DNA of 64,000 nucleotides, taken from positions 1 to 64,000 of the forward strand of contig JANRLT010000001.1 in the NCBI GenBank assembly GCA_033762255.1. The letters run 5' to 3'. This DNA comes from Pirellulales bacterium (lineage in GTDB: Bacteria; Planctomycetota; Planctomycetia; Pirellulales; JALHPA01). Position 1 is the stretch's first letter. Each line of letters starts with the position of its first letter. The notes beneath the pieces are model-generated. The model saw nothing but the letters and a program-made list of their open reading frames with translations. It was not told the origin of the DNA and did no database searches. The translations under genes were made by a program, and so were the position numbers. Of this stretch, positions 1 through 8,249 are shown piece after piece.

Positions 1-1
1 C

Positions 2-283
2 TGGGTCGAAACCTGGAAAGGGACCTATGTGCTGTTTTATCACAGCTTGTTTGGGCTAAAGTTTTTGCTGGCTCTGGGCATCTTTTTTATTGCCAGCGCG
101 CTGGCCGGTCGGTCGGCTGGATTACAAAAAATTCGCGACCAGGCCCCATTTTGGCTGAATGTCAATCTTGCGTTAATTCTGGCCGTGGTGGTGATTAGCG
201 GGTTGCTGCGGCAAACCCATATCGGCCCCAGCCCCACCGCCACCCACGAGGTGATTTATCAGGCTCGCGGGGGAACGCCATGA
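2..283 (+). CDS. C-terminal part of a membrane protein (5' end outside window)
   Basis: The reading frame is open from the first complete codon of the window, so the gene starts upstream. A GTG at 29 could be read as a start, but the codons before it (W-V-E-T-W-K-G-T-Y) continue the same frame and look coding. Two hydrophobic helices are visible, one around LKFLLALGIFFIASALAG and one around LNVNLALILAVVVISGLL, separated by a short basic loop. The stop overlaps the start of the creatininase-like gene by 4 bases (ATGA), which suggests translational coupling in one operon. I do not recognise the family. Confidence 0.6.
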   Translation, partial: WVETWKGTYVLFYHSLFGLKFLLALGIFFIASALAGRSAGLQKIRDQAPFWLNVNLALILAVVVISGLLRQTHIGPSPTATHEVIYQARGGTP

Positions 284-1065
284 GTCCCCGCCCCTGGAAA
301 TTATTCGAGGCCAACCTGGCGCAAGTCCGCGCGGCCGATTATCAGGTGGCCGTCCTTCCCCTGGGCGCCACCGAGCCTCATAACCTGCACCTTCCCTATG
401 GCACCGATGTGCTGGAGGCGGATTTGGTGGGAGAGACCATCTGCGCCGCCGCCCACGCGCAGGGAGCGCGGGTGGTGCTGCTACCCACCATTCCCTATGG
501 GACGGAATCCAACCTGGGGCGGTTTCCTTTGGCGATGAACCTGCGGCCCACGACGCTGTTTCGGGTGATCGGCGACTTGGTGGAAACATTGGCGGGAAGC
601 GGTATTCGCAAAGTGGTGCTCCTGAATAGCCACGGGGGGAATGACCTAAAGGCGCTGTTGCGGGAACTTTACGGCCAAACCCCGGCCCATGTTTTCTTGT
701 GCAACTGGTACACCGTGCTTAAGGATTGCTATGACGAAATTTTTGCCAAGCCCGACGACCACGCGGGGGAGATGGAAACATCCCTCATTTTGCATGTTGC
801 CCCGGAGCTGGTGGCGCGCGACAGCCAGGGGAAATTGGCCGCGGATGCGGGAGCCGTGCAACCGACCCGTTTTGCGGCGGTAAATAACGGCTGGGTGGGA
901 ATCACGCGTCCCTGGCATTTATTGACGACTAACAGCGGCGCGGGTGACCCCCACGCCGCCAGCGCGGACAAGGGACGGCAACTGCTGGAACGACTGACCC
1001 CGCGGCTGGCGCAATTTTTGGTCGAGCTTTCCGCCGCTCCCCTGGACGAGCGGTTTCCGTTTTAG
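280..1065 (+). CDS. Creatininase-family amidohydrolase
   Basis: A 261-residue protein of the creatininase / creatinine amidohydrolase family, metal-dependent hydrolases that cut cyclic or linear amide bonds. Family motifs are in order: LPLGATEPHN near residue 28 (metal-binding Glu and His), HLPYGTDVLEA directly after it, the NSHGGN loop near residue 113, and DDHAGEMETS near residue 160 carrying the late metal-ligand Glu. Length is normal for the family. The true substrate cannot be read from sequence; members include creatininase, mycofactocin-maturation and formamide hydrolases, and no partner gene here discriminates between them. The ATG overlaps the upstream membrane gene by 4 bases. Confidence 0.85.
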   Translation: MSPRPWKLFEANLAQVRAADYQVAVLPLGATEPHNLHLPYGTDVLEADLVGETICAAAHAQGARVVLLPTIPYGTESNLGRFPLAMNLRPTTLFRVIGDLVETLAGSGIRKVVLLNSHGGNDLKALLRELYGQTPAHVFLCNWYTVLKDCYDEIFAKPDDHAGEMETSLILHVAPELVARDSQGKLAADAGAVQPTRFAAVNNGWVGITRPWHLLTTNSGAGDPHAASADKGRQLLERLTPRLAQFLVELSAAPLDERFPF

Positions 1066-1160
1066 CTGTAACATGATCGTCGCCAGGCCAGCGTCATTAG
1101 CCCTTTTCATCATTCCAACCCAATACATCCTCGTCACACACGTTATCTTTAGAGTGCTTT

Positions 1161-3290
1161 ATGGCAATTGATCCTTATGCGACATGTCCCGGTGGCACCG
1201 GAAAAAAAATCAAATTTTGCTGCCAGGACCTGCAAAATGAGCTAGGCAAGCTGGAGCAGCAGATTTCCGGGCAGCAGTTATCCGCCGCGCTGGACGCTAC
1301 GCGGCATCTGTGCGAAAAGTATCCCCAACGGGCGTGCCTGCTGTCTTACGAATGCCTGCTAGAATTATTAACTCGCGATCATGAGGGTTTTGCCAAAACG
1401 GCCGAGCAATTTATAGCCCTGCAGCCGCAAAACCCGGTTGCGCTGGCATATCGGGCAATTTTAGCGGCGCAAACAGGGGATCTGCTGGAGACGCAAAACG
1501 CCCTTCAGGACGCCCTGGAAAATAGCGGACCCGAAGTCCACGCCCGCGTCTATACCGCGCTGCAAATCGCCAGCGAAATATTATTGGGGTTTGGACAGGT
1601 CATTCCCGCGCGGGCTTACCTGACGCTAATGTCCATCTTGACAAAAGGGCAAGATGAAAACTGCGCCCAGCGCATCATGAGATTAGAGCAAGAGCAGCGA
1701 ATTTCCGTGCTGCTAAAGGACATGCCGTCGTTTCGTGACGCCCCCCGCGATGCCCCATACCGCCAGGAATTTGACGCCGCCATGCGCAACGCCGGGCGGG
1801 GCGCGTGGCGGCTGGCCGCCAAGCAACTGCAAACCCTGGCCAATAAATATGCGGAAGAACCGGCCATCGGGAAAAATCTGGCCATCTTGCATGGTTTTTT
1901 GGGAAATTACCCCGAGGCCCGCGCCGCCTGGCGCGCCTATGCCGATCTGGATATTTCCGAAGAGGAAGAAATCGAAGCCGAAGCGATGGCGCAAATTATG
2001 ATCCGCGACGAGGCCGAGGGCGAAGTCCGGGATCTCTTGGTAACGATTCCCGTCCTGGATTTTGACGGCCTGGAAAGCGGCTTGGCCGGGACCCGTTTGG
2101 CCGAAAAACGGCCCTTTGACACACTGCAGTTCACCCAACAAAACCAAGTTCCCCCCCGCGCGGTCTATGCCCTCTTTGACCGTCCCCGGCCGGAAAGTTC
2201 CAACCAGATCGCCCGCGAACAAATTCCCATGATCGTGGCCAATGCGTTTCTCTTTGGCAAGGAAACCGATCAACCCGCGCGCTTGGAAATTGAAGTCCTG
2301 GAAACCCACAAAGACCAGGTTTTATCGATGCTGCGCAGCGTGGCGGGGGCCAACCTGGGCCACGAGTTAAAAGAAGAACAGACGGGAGCGGCCTCGGCCC
2401 TGGAACTGGCGCTCAGTTGGCAGTGGCGGCTGCCGGATAAGACCGGCTGGCGGGAGCGGGTGCGGCTGACAACCGAACAGCGAGAGCATGTCCTTTTGGA
2501 GGTCTGGCCCAAGCTCAAGCTGCCGCTGCTCGATAACCTAACGCCCAATGAAGCCGCCGCCGATTGGAACCTGCGGGATCGCCTGCAAGCCGCGATCATG
2601 CTGTTAGAAACCACCGATTCTAGCGACGCCGCTCCCGCTACTTTTGCCAAATTGCGACAACATCTGGGCCTGCCGCATCCCCAGCCCATTCCCCCCGCGG
2701 AATTTGACTTTACAGGAGAGCGGCTGTTTCGATACTTATACTTGGATGTGGAGCAGCTTTCGCCCGAGCAATTACAGCAGTCGCTGGAACGGACGCTCAT
2801 CGCGCAATTTATGCCCGCGGCCAAGCGATTAGCCCTTGAAGCCATTCGCCGCCAAAACATCGATCCGCCGGAATTGCAACTCGCCGCTTATCAAGTGATG
2901 GTACGCGTCAGCGAAGATTTGGATCAAGCGCTTATCTACATCGATACCGGCCGTAAATTGGCCGAAAAATTCAAATTCAGCACCGCCCCCTGGGACCTGG
3001 AAGAATTACGCATACGCTTGGTCCGCCTCGAGGGAGCTGAGGTCGCCCAATTGATCCAGCATCTTAGCGCGGCCCACTCTCAAGAACCGGGCGTGGGGGA
3101 GCAAATGTATCAATTGCTGGCAAGCGCGGGGTTAATCGGACCGGATGGCCAATTGGTGGGCCTGCCCCCCCCGACGGGATCATCCTCGGTCATTGTCGGG
3201 GCGGATACCGGTCCGGGAGAAGGGAAACTTTGGACCCCCGAGAGCGCCGCCAAAAGCGAAGGCAAGTCCGCGCTCTGGATTCCGGAATAA
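1161..3290 (+). CDS. Large TPR-type protein with N-terminal Cys metal-binding motif
   Basis: A 709-residue protein beginning with a SEC-C-like knuckle: C9-P-G-G-T-G-K-K-I-K-F-C20-C21. The rest is helical, with tetratricopeptide-like repeats (for example the stretches around residues 40-140 and 215-270) containing the alternating Ala/Leu pattern typical of such repeats. There is no signal peptide, so it is probably cytosolic. The N-terminal knuckle with GKK-K-CC is a phylum-typical conserved start as I remember it; SEC-C motifs in other proteins bind zinc and contact SecB or ribosome-associated factors. Function is unknown. The C-terminal 50 residues are Gly/Ser/Lys rich and likely disordered. 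A 95-base gap separates it from the creatininase gene. Confidence 0.75.
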   Translation: MAIDPYATCPGGTGKKIKFCCQDLQNELGKLEQQISGQQLSAALDATRHLCEKYPQRACLLSYECLLELLTRDHEGFAKTAEQFIALQPQNPVALAYRAILAAQTGDLLETQNALQDALENSGPEVHARVYTALQIASEILLGFGQVIPARAYLTLMSILTKGQDENCAQRIMRLEQEQRISVLLKDMPSFRDAPRDAPYRQEFDAAMRNAGRGAWRLAAKQLQTLANKYAEEPAIGKNLAILHGFLGNYPEARAAWRAYADLDISEEEEIEAEAMAQIMIRDEAEGEVRDLLVTIPVLDFDGLESGLAGTRLAEKRPFDTLQFTQQNQVPPRAVYALFDRPRPESSNQIAREQIPMIVANAFLFGKETDQPARLEIEVLETHKDQVLSMLRSVAGANLGHELKEEQTGAASALELALSWQWRLPDKTGWRERVRLTTEQREHVLLEVWPKLKLPLLDNLTPNEAAADWNLRDRLQAAIMLLETTDSSDAAPATFAKLRQHLGLPHPQPIPPAEFDFTGERLFRYLYLDVEQLSPEQLQQSLERTLIAQFMPAAKRLALEAIRRQNIDPPELQLAAYQVMVRVSEDLDQALIYIDTGRKLAEKFKFSTAPWDLEELRIRLVRLEGAEVAQLIQHLSAAHSQEPGVGEQMYQLLASAGLIGPDGQLVGLPPPTGSSSVIVGADTGPGEGKLWTPESAAKSEGKSALWIPE

Positions 3291-3347
3291 GGGGGGTGGT
3301 GAAATGACTCGGAAAAAGCAGGGCAATTCGCAGACGAGGTAACTCAT

Positions 3348-3551
3348 CTAAGCGGACTTGTGCCGAGCGAGCATGTTGCGTATTTCAGGAAGCAGCACGG
3401 CGGGGACCGTGATTACGGTTTGTTGCGCACTTTCTTCCGACGCGACTTCATCGGCGGCAATCCATTGTTCATCCGTACGAGTATCCAACTCGGCAATTAA
3501 TTGACGCACCCGTTCTTCATTCCAACCCGGTGAAAAATTAGTGTTACTCAT
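3348..3551 (-). CDS. Antitoxin-like small protein (downstream partner of a DUF4258-like protein)
   Basis: A 67-residue acidic protein with W-x-E-E-R near the start, a Glu/Ala-rich centre, and a hydrophobic C-terminal segment (TVITVPAVLLPEIRNML). Its start overlaps the end of the upstream gene by 4 bases (ATGA), so the two are co-translated. Small size, coupling and toxin-first order suggest an antitoxin-like partner, but there is no recognisable DNA-binding fold and the family is not identified. The pair is flanked by unrelated housekeeping genes. Confidence 0.55.
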   Translation of the reverse strand: MSNTNFSPGWNEERVRQLIAELDTRTDEQWIAADEVASEESAQQTVITVPAVLLPEIRNMLARHKSA

Positions 3552-3832
3552 TTTCTTCGTTTTTTCATCCTTCTACGGAAAGCTTTAAGTTGCATGGGTG
3601 ATAATTGATACGCGGTAATGACAAATATGCCGTCACCAATTTCATCAGGTACATAAATTATACGCAAATATCTACCCGCCGCAGTTTGGCTCAAAGCTTG
3701 TCGTGTGCCATTAGCACAAGCTTCGTCTTCTCCTGGCGATTTGAGAATTCCAATAACTTCATCCTCGAAGACATTATGCTCGTAGATATATGGTAAGTCT
3801 GTCTCTGGATTGTAGTAGAATCTTATGTTCAT
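3548..3832 (-). CDS. DUF4258/BrnT-like small basic protein, putative toxin
   Basis: A 94-residue protein beginning M-N-I-R-F-Y-Y-N-P-E-T and ending in a strongly basic tail (RRRMKKRRK). The layout (short beta strand, H-x-V-x-E-D-E-V-I-x-I-L helix, then a beta meander GRYLRIIYVPDE followed by IFVITAYQLS) resembles the DUF4258/RelE-like small folds used by type II toxins. I remember similar proteins as common in cyanobacteria and planctomycetes, usually followed by a short acidic gene, as here. The toxin role is inferred from size, fold pattern and neighbour, not shown. Confidence 0.6.
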   Translation of the reverse strand: MNIRFYYNPETDLPYIYEHNVFEDEVIGILKSPGEDEACANGTRQALSQTAAGRYLRIIYVPDEIGDGIFVITAYQLSPMQLKAFRRRMKKRRK

Positions 3833-3875
3833 ATTATTACGCTAATTCATGAGGTAAGTCAAACTATTTTAATTA

Positions 3876-4964
3876 CTACACCCCCTGTGCTGGCCGGTCC
3901 ACAATGCCAAATTCCGCGGCGCGGGGGGCGGGGTCGGGCAGGTCCACCGGCTGGCCGTCGGCCACGGTCACGGTAAATCCCAGTTCGCGGATCATCCGAT
4001 AATCCTCGGCGGCGGCTTGCCCTTTGGTCGTCAGATAATCGCCAATAAAGATCGAATTCGCCACGTGCAGGCCCAGTGGTTGCAACGCCCCCAGGTGCTG
4101 CTCCCGCCCGCCGGCAATCCGCAACTCACTGGCGGGATTCACAAACCGCATCATGCACAGCGCCCGCAGGCAGTCGCGCGGAGTCAGTTCGTCCTTGTGC
4201 CCGATGGGGGCCCCTTCGATATTGATCAAAAAATTCAGCGGGATCGATTCGGCCCGTAACTCCCGCAGCTCCAGGGCCATTTGCACCCGGTCGACTAGGG
4301 TCTCCCCCATGCCGATGATCCCGCCGGAGCAAATTTGCAGGCCCGCGTTGCGGACATTTCGCAACGTCTCCAGCCGGTCGGCATGGGTGTGCGTTGAGCA
4401 TATCTCCGGGTAAAACCGGGCGCTGGTGTTGAGATTATGGTTGACCTTGTCCACGCCGCATTCCTTGAGAAGGCGGGCCTGGTCGGCGTCCAGCAGGCCC
4501 AGGCAGGCGCATATATTGAGGCCGAATTGCTGTTTGATTTGCGGGACCAGGTCGGTGACCAGGCGCAATTCACGGTCGGTCGGGGCGCGGCCGCTAATGA
4601 CAATGCAATAGGTTTTGGCCCGCTGTTCGGCGGCGCGGCGAGCTCCTTCCAACAGGCGGGGGGCGCTGAGGAAGTTGTACGTGGGAATTTCGGCGTCACT
4701 CTCTTTTGATTGCGAGCAATAACCGCAATCCTCGGCGCACAAGCCGCTTTTGGCATTCATCAAGAAATACAGTTGCACCGTCTGGCCAAAATACCGCCGC
4801 CGCAACCGCGCCGCAGCCGCCACTAGATCCAAGAGATCATCATCGGCGGACTGGAGGATCGCCAGGGCTTCGTCGCCGGTGGCGGATTCTCCGGCCAAGA
4901 CCCGCGCGGCCAAATCGTGCCAGCGGGAAGATGTTTCTGGAACAGTGGGTGATTCTAAAAGCAT
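3876..4964 (-). CDS. bioB: Biotin synthase
   Basis: BioB is the radical-SAM enzyme that inserts sulfur into dethiobiotin in the last step of biotin synthesis. The radical-SAM cluster motif C76-A-E-D-C80-G-Y-C83 is intact, followed by the BioB-typical SQSKES context and an intact barrel (YCIVISGRAPTDRE, SGGIIGMGE, NFLINIEGAPIG). Length of 362 residues is slightly longer than many BioB proteins because of about 20 extra N-terminal residues. No other biotin genes are adjacent, so bioB is isolated here. The sequence ends with a short Pro/Ala tail. Confidence 0.95.
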   Translation of the reverse strand: MLLESPTVPETSSRWHDLAARVLAGESATGDEALAILQSADDDLLDLVAAAARLRRRYFGQTVQLYFLMNAKSGLCAEDCGYCSQSKESDAEIPTYNFLSAPRLLEGARRAAEQRAKTYCIVISGRAPTDRELRLVTDLVPQIKQQFGLNICACLGLLDADQARLLKECGVDKVNHNLNTSARFYPEICSTHTHADRLETLRNVRNAGLQICSGGIIGMGETLVDRVQMALELRELRAESIPLNFLINIEGAPIGHKDELTPRDCLRALCMMRFVNPASELRIAGGREQHLGALQPLGLHVANSIFIGDYLTTKGQAAAEDYRMIRELGFTVTVADGQPVDLPDPAPRAAEFGIVDRPAQGV

Positions 4965-5128
4965 GGGCGTTGCGTCCGCTAAAATTCAGTGCAAAAGTTT
5001 CCCCAAAGAGGGGACAATCGCCCGAATTTTAACGCAAAACCAACACGCCGGGGAGAGGGACACCCCTATTCAGCCAAAACCGCCGGAAAAGTCCTGGTTT
5101 TGCCAAATATGTGTCCAGTGCCAGCATT

Positions 5129-5503
5129 TTAGCCGGCCAAGCTTACTGGCCCATGATCATCGCAATGATCGCCGTGGGGATGATGCAAATGGCCATCGAC
5201 CAGATAATCCACATGGTCGCCGTGGGGGACGGCCTCGTGCCCACAACCGGGACCGTGAACATGGTCCGTGGCGTGCGCCCCGCAGTTATGCTGGGGGGTG
5301 CAGGCGGCGGGATTGGCCGCGGAGACGCCGATCACATGCTCGTCCACATGGTCGCCGTGGGGGTGGTGCAAATGCCCGTCGTGCAGATAATCGGTGTGGC
5401 CGTCATGCTGGAGGGCGGTATGCCCACAATCCGGCCCATGCTGATGCGGGTGGTCGGCGTGGACATTGCAACTGGCTTGTGTTTGAGATTGGGTTGCGGA
5501 CAT
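5129..5503 (-). CDS. Histidine-rich metal-binding protein with internal duplication
   Basis: From the ATG at 5503 this is a 124-residue protein with about 27 histidines and several Asp and Cys residues. The block DYLHDGHLHHPHGDHVDEH recurs as DYLVDGHLHHPHGDHCDDH about 60 residues later, and CGH-T/E-A-x-x-H precedes each copy, so the protein is an internal tandem duplication. No signal peptide is seen. A longer frame reaches 5542, but a GGAG 8 bases before the 5503 ATG favours that start. The composition suggests binding, buffering or delivery of Zn, Ni or Co. I remember similar proteins being labelled zinc permeases by mistake; nothing here is membrane-spanning. Confidence 0.75.
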   Translation of the reverse strand: MSATQSQTQASCNVHADHPHQHGPDCGHTALQHDGHTDYLHDGHLHHPHGDHVDEHVIGVSAANPAACTPQHNCGAHATDHVHGPGCGHEAVPHGDHVDYLVDGHLHHPHGDHCDDHGPVSLAG

Positions 5504-5511
5504 GGAAAATG

Positions 5512-5515
5512 CTCC
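5512..5515 (-). promoter_or_regulatory. Ribosome binding site deciding the start of the His-rich gene
   Basis: GGAG lies 8 bases before the ATG at 5503, favouring this start over the in-frame ATG 39 bases upstream. Confidence 0.5.
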
Positions 5516-5621
5516 GGAGGAGTGTCTCATGAATAGAGGCATATAAAGGAATAATCTATTTTACGTTGAAACGTGAATTTTGGCAAATTTGTGGGTGTGG
5601 TATGTTACGGGGTAGGTGGCA

Positions 5622-5978
5622 TTACGACTGTATTAATTCAATTCGATGACCGTCCGGGTCTGCGACGACCGCTCGGCGTCCCCATTCGGAATCACTCGCT
5701 TGTGTCACGATTGCAGCAGGATTATCACTTAAAGCGGCCAAAGCCGCATCTAACGAAGGAACACGAAATCCGATGCGAATGCCCGTCGTGGATTTGCCAT
5801 CAGATGCGACGGGATAAAGCTCAAAAACTTCACCACCCGGCAACTGAGCGGCATAATGTGTAGGGCCGTTACCATGTCTGTGCTGTGAGAACCGCAAACC
5901 GAGATGTGAATAAAACGCCGCCGCTCGTGCTATGTCTGTGGACCTCAGAACAACAAGATTCAAGGATATTTGATTCAT
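5622..5978 (-). CDS. VOC / glyoxalase-like protein
   Basis: A single-domain vicinal-oxygen-chelate protein of 118 residues from the ATG at 5978. The beta-alpha-beta pattern starts LNLVVLRSTDIARAAAFYSH, then GLRF, and ends with VVADPDGHRIELIQ, the usual C-terminal metal-ligand strand with Glu. Upstream in-frame codons reach 6050 but read as junk (MWIVVTTLVGSC), so the inner start is preferred. Substrate is unknown: VOC proteins include lyases, dioxygenases and antibiotic-binding proteins. It belongs to the run of unrelated small minus-strand genes that ends at 8894. Confidence 0.75.
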   Translation of the reverse strand: MNQISLNLVVLRSTDIARAAAFYSHLGLRFSQHRHGNGPTHYAAQLPGGEVFELYPVASDGKSTTGIRIGFRVPSLDAALAALSDNPAAIVTQASDSEWGRRAVVADPDGHRIELIQS

Positions 5979-6077
5979 AGTTTTTGATGATACATTAGCG
6001 AAACGGTTAGCCAGACAAGAACCAACCAACGTTGTTACCACAATCCACATTGCCCACAGGTCCGGTTGACTGCACTA

Positions 6078-6641
6078 TTATCCCTTCATTGCCCCGGCGA
6101 TGAATTTGACAACCGGGGCTTCTAGTAATTGGTGATATGGGACATCTACTGCAAACCATTCAGAATAGGTTCCCAAATCAACTTGATTGTATGCTAGCAC
6201 AAAGTGGAATCCAACAGTCGTATTGGGTGCAACATATGGAATTGCTATTCTTAATCCATGACGTAGATATTCAATTGGATAGTTATCTCCTTCTATTTTG
6301 AGCCATGGCATTCGGTTTTTTAGAGCTTCGCCATCTTCGGTACCGATCATCAAAAGTCCGTCGCCGATTGACCATGATTGAGCATCGAGAGATTCACCAG
6401 AATTAGGGCCGCCTTTTGTTACACATTGAGTAAGTGTCAATTCGAACGAAAAAGCGTGAATTGGGAATGGTACGCAGAAGGAGTCTCGGTAAGCGGCAAC
6501 TAGGTCAACAGCCATACCAGCGGGGGGATTCGGCGTAAATGCGACTTGTTGCACAACGAGGGCATTGTCCAGAAATGGGGAAGAAACACACGACATTGCG
6601 ATGTCACCAAACGGAAAGGTTTCTGTGACGGGGAATGTCAT
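6078..6641 (-). CDS. Hypothetical protein, orphan
   Basis: About 187 residues from the ATG at 6641 (an in-frame ATG exists at 6728, but the region between is poor in coding character). The predicted fold is mostly beta strand, with motifs such as PIHAFSFELTLTQC and VGFHFVLAYNQVD; there is no signal peptide or membrane segment. The family is not recognised. Lower GC and more irregular codon choice than bioB or metH, together with its neighbours, suggest accessory DNA. Confidence 0.55.
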   Translation of the reverse strand: MTFPVTETFPFGDIAMSCVSSPFLDNALVVQQVAFTPNPPAGMAVDLVAAYRDSFCVPFPIHAFSFELTLTQCVTKGGPNSGESLDAQSWSIGDGLLMIGTEDGEALKNRMPWLKIEGDNYPIEYLRHGLRIAIPYVAPNTTVGFHFVLAYNQVDLGTYSEWFAVDVPYHQLLEAPVVKFIAGAMKG

Positions 6642-6800
6642 AGGATTAGCGTGTAAATTAATTGAAATAGTGTACTGACATGAGGTGCATGGATTTAATA
6701 ACCTATCAAACCATCGGCCTAGTTGCACACATTTTTAATAATGTAATGTACCATCCGACGTCAGGCCGGTATCGCTGCGATGCATGGATAGGGGGCATGG

Positions 6801-7124
6801 TTACTCTGTCTCATCGTCTAGGTCCGCTGGTCGTTGCCGTCGTGTCCATGCACCGCCAACACGCTCTCGAACAGCCCGCCATCCAGGGGGAAGGTCCGCA
6901 ACTTCGAGAACTGTCGGATCGAGATGAACTATCTCTTCCAGACACACAACCTTGCCGTCGGCATAGGATGCGTCGGAAATCCCTATAAACTGCCAGCCAT
7001 GATCGTCGGCATCATGGCTTACCAAAAGAATCGGCTCTGTCCCATCCAAAACCTGCCGCATCGTAAGCGTGGCGCAGTTTCGAGGCTGGTCAAATGGCCA
7101 AGAGTCTGTGGGATTTTTGTTCAT
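6801..7124 (-). CDS. DUF2185-like cassette-type protein
   Basis: A 107-residue protein starting MNKNPTDSWPFDQPRNCA. The frame is open upstream to 7304, but that stretch translates recombination-site-like sequence, so the ATG at 7124 is chosen. Characteristic segments are ILLVSHDADDHGWQFIG, CLEEIVHLDPTVLEVADLPP and GWRAVRERVGGAWTR. I remember this pattern (SWPFDQPxNCA, HDxDDHGWQF, LPPGW) from many mobile-integron cassette proteins and immunity-like small proteins. Function is unknown. It sits in a minus-strand series of single-gene units. Confidence 0.65.
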   Translation of the reverse strand: MNKNPTDSWPFDQPRNCATLTMRQVLDGTEPILLVSHDADDHGWQFIGISDASYADGKVVCLEEIVHLDPTVLEVADLPPGWRAVRERVGGAWTRRQRPADLDDETE

Positions 7125-7224
7125 GAAATGCGAATTCTCCGAATGACCCAAACTCCGGGACCAGACCCGTGAGAAGCAAGGATTACAATAGTGACGCGTT
7201 GGCCGTGTTCGTTGCAGTGTATGG

Positions 7225-7485
7225 CTAGGTGTTATTCGTGTCCTCATGAACTCTCTGCCCGATGCGAACACTGATGGTACGCCACTCCTCGCCGTGAAAT
7301 GCAAGTCTGCCGTGATCTATCCATGCTTCTCGCCACAAAGAATAAATGAGCTGTCGCAAATCTTCGCGAGCGTCGTTGTAGCCAAACTGAATGCCACACG
7401 ATGGGCATATCTCCTGTGAACCCCGGCCGTCCCGCCACGGCTCGTAATCTAACTCCGTCTGACAAACTGGGCAAGTAGTAGTCAT
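7225..7485 (-). CDS. Small zinc-ribbon cassette protein
   Basis: An 86-residue protein with two CxxC pairs, C5-P-V-C8 and C27-P-S-C30, then G-I-Q-F-G-Y, giving a zinc ribbon at the N-terminus. The remainder is a short helical region (REDLRQLIYSLWREAWIDHG). The start lies 14 bases after the 3' core of the attC site at 7499-7588, the position expected for a gene in an integron cassette. Downstream of its stop is a degenerate site. Similar proteins are frequent in cassette arrays as I recall. Function is unknown. Confidence 0.65.
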   Translation of the reverse strand: MTTTCPVCQTELDYEPWRDGRGSQEICPSCGIQFGYNDAREDLRQLIYSLWREAWIDHGRLAFHGEEWRTISVRIGQRVHEDTNNT

Positions 7486-7498
7486 GGCGTATGCAGCG

Positions 7499-7588
7499 GC
7501 CTAACACCAATGTAACCCGGCTAAGGCCAAGAAACTTTGATTTCAAAATCCGCACGATCAGAAGCTCGGGTGCATTGGATTGTTAAGA
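7499..7588 (-). mobile_element. attC recombination site (integron cassette site)
   Basis: On the minus strand the 90-bp element begins TCTTAACAATCCAATG and ends CATTGGTGTTAGGC. The 3' core GTTAGGC (7499-7505) fits the GTTRRRY consensus and the 5' inverse core is CTTAAC (7582-7588). The arms pair well: CCAATGxxCCCGxGC near the 5' end is complementary to GCCGGGTTxCATTGG near the 3' end, with the extra unpaired bases typical of attC. It starts 10 bases after the stop of the gene at 7598-8134 and ends 14 bases before the next start, exactly the cassette arrangement. Confidence 0.75.
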
Positions 7589-7597
7589 GCAAAAGGA

Positions 7598-8134
7598 TTA
7601 TGAGACCCATGTCATGATCCGGAAAATCTCGTCACCATCTCTCGTTCGATACACGAATCCACCCTCACCGCTAAGCGGTCCAGAAACGTCGCTCCATTCT
7701 TCCTTTATGATATCGTGAAATCGGTACTCTATTCGATTGTATAGCATCGTGGCTCGACCAATTTCAAAGAGCTTAAGTATAGCAAAACCAGTTCGCCCCC
7801 AATGATCGTCGTTCAGTCGCCAATCTAAATGATGGCGGATCGCGTGTCGTAACAAAGCCCTTTGGGCCTCGAGTTCGAGTTTATTCGGATGAGAAGAATC
7901 GCCAATGTGTCGGGTGGTTTCAAGTTCTGTGAGAAGGTCTTGTGGATTCATTCGAAACTGCGGGTGTTCTGGAAGCATTGAAGTCACTACGCAAGATACA
8001 AATGGCGGTCTCTTGGGAACTACCTGCTTTTTTGTTCCATTTTTACACGGTGCGCAGAATCCTCCAGTACGATCCGCCGTGGATTGCAATATCACGACAC
8101 CACAGGTTCTGCATGATGTCTTTGGTTCGCTCAT
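7598..8134 (-). CDS. Cassette-type protein with N-terminal zinc ribbon
   Basis: A 178-residue protein with C8-R-T-C11 and C27-A-P-C30 flanking I-L-x-x-T-A-x-x-T-G-G-F, a zinc-ribbon start I associate with other integron-cassette proteins. The middle is charged and helical (LELEAQRALLRHAIRHHLDW) and the C-terminus is beta-rich (FVYRTRDGDEIFRIMTWVS). No signal peptide. The gene is bounded by an attC-like core 7 bases before its start and by a full attC 10 bases after its stop, so it appears to be a complete cassette. Function is unknown. Confidence 0.7.
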   Translation of the reverse strand: MSEPKTSCRTCGVVILQSTADRTGGFCAPCKNGTKKQVVPKRPPFVSCVVTSMLPEHPQFRMNPQDLLTELETTRHIGDSSHPNKLELEAQRALLRHAIRHHLDWRLNDDHWGRTGFAILKLFEIGRATMLYNRIEYRFHDIIKEEWSDVSGPLSGEGGFVYRTRDGDEIFRIMTWVS

Positions 8135-8141
8135 CTATTTT

Positions 8142-8248
8142 TCCTAACGACCGCCAACACCCGGCACGCGCCGCGAAGGATTCCATGATAAATACGGGCC
8201 GACCGTGTGCTCTGCGTAGATGGTTTTGCTATGCTGCGTTCTCGTTTA
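8142..8248 (-). mobile_element. Putative degenerate attC site
   Basis: The minus strand ends with GTGTTGGCGGTCGTTAGGA, whose GTTAGG core (8142-8148) lies 7 bases before the next gene start. The predicted partner at the 5' side, next to the stop of 8250-8894, reads TAAACGA and pairs only over about six bases with TCGTTAG. Core, position and length (about 105 bp) fit attC; the weak inner pairing keeps confidence moderate. Confidence 0.45.
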
Positions 8249-8249
8249 C

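Noticed and set aside
6720-6800. attC site behind the gene at 6801-7124
   Set aside because: Only about six bases pair and no GTTRRRY core is in place; noted as eroded at most.
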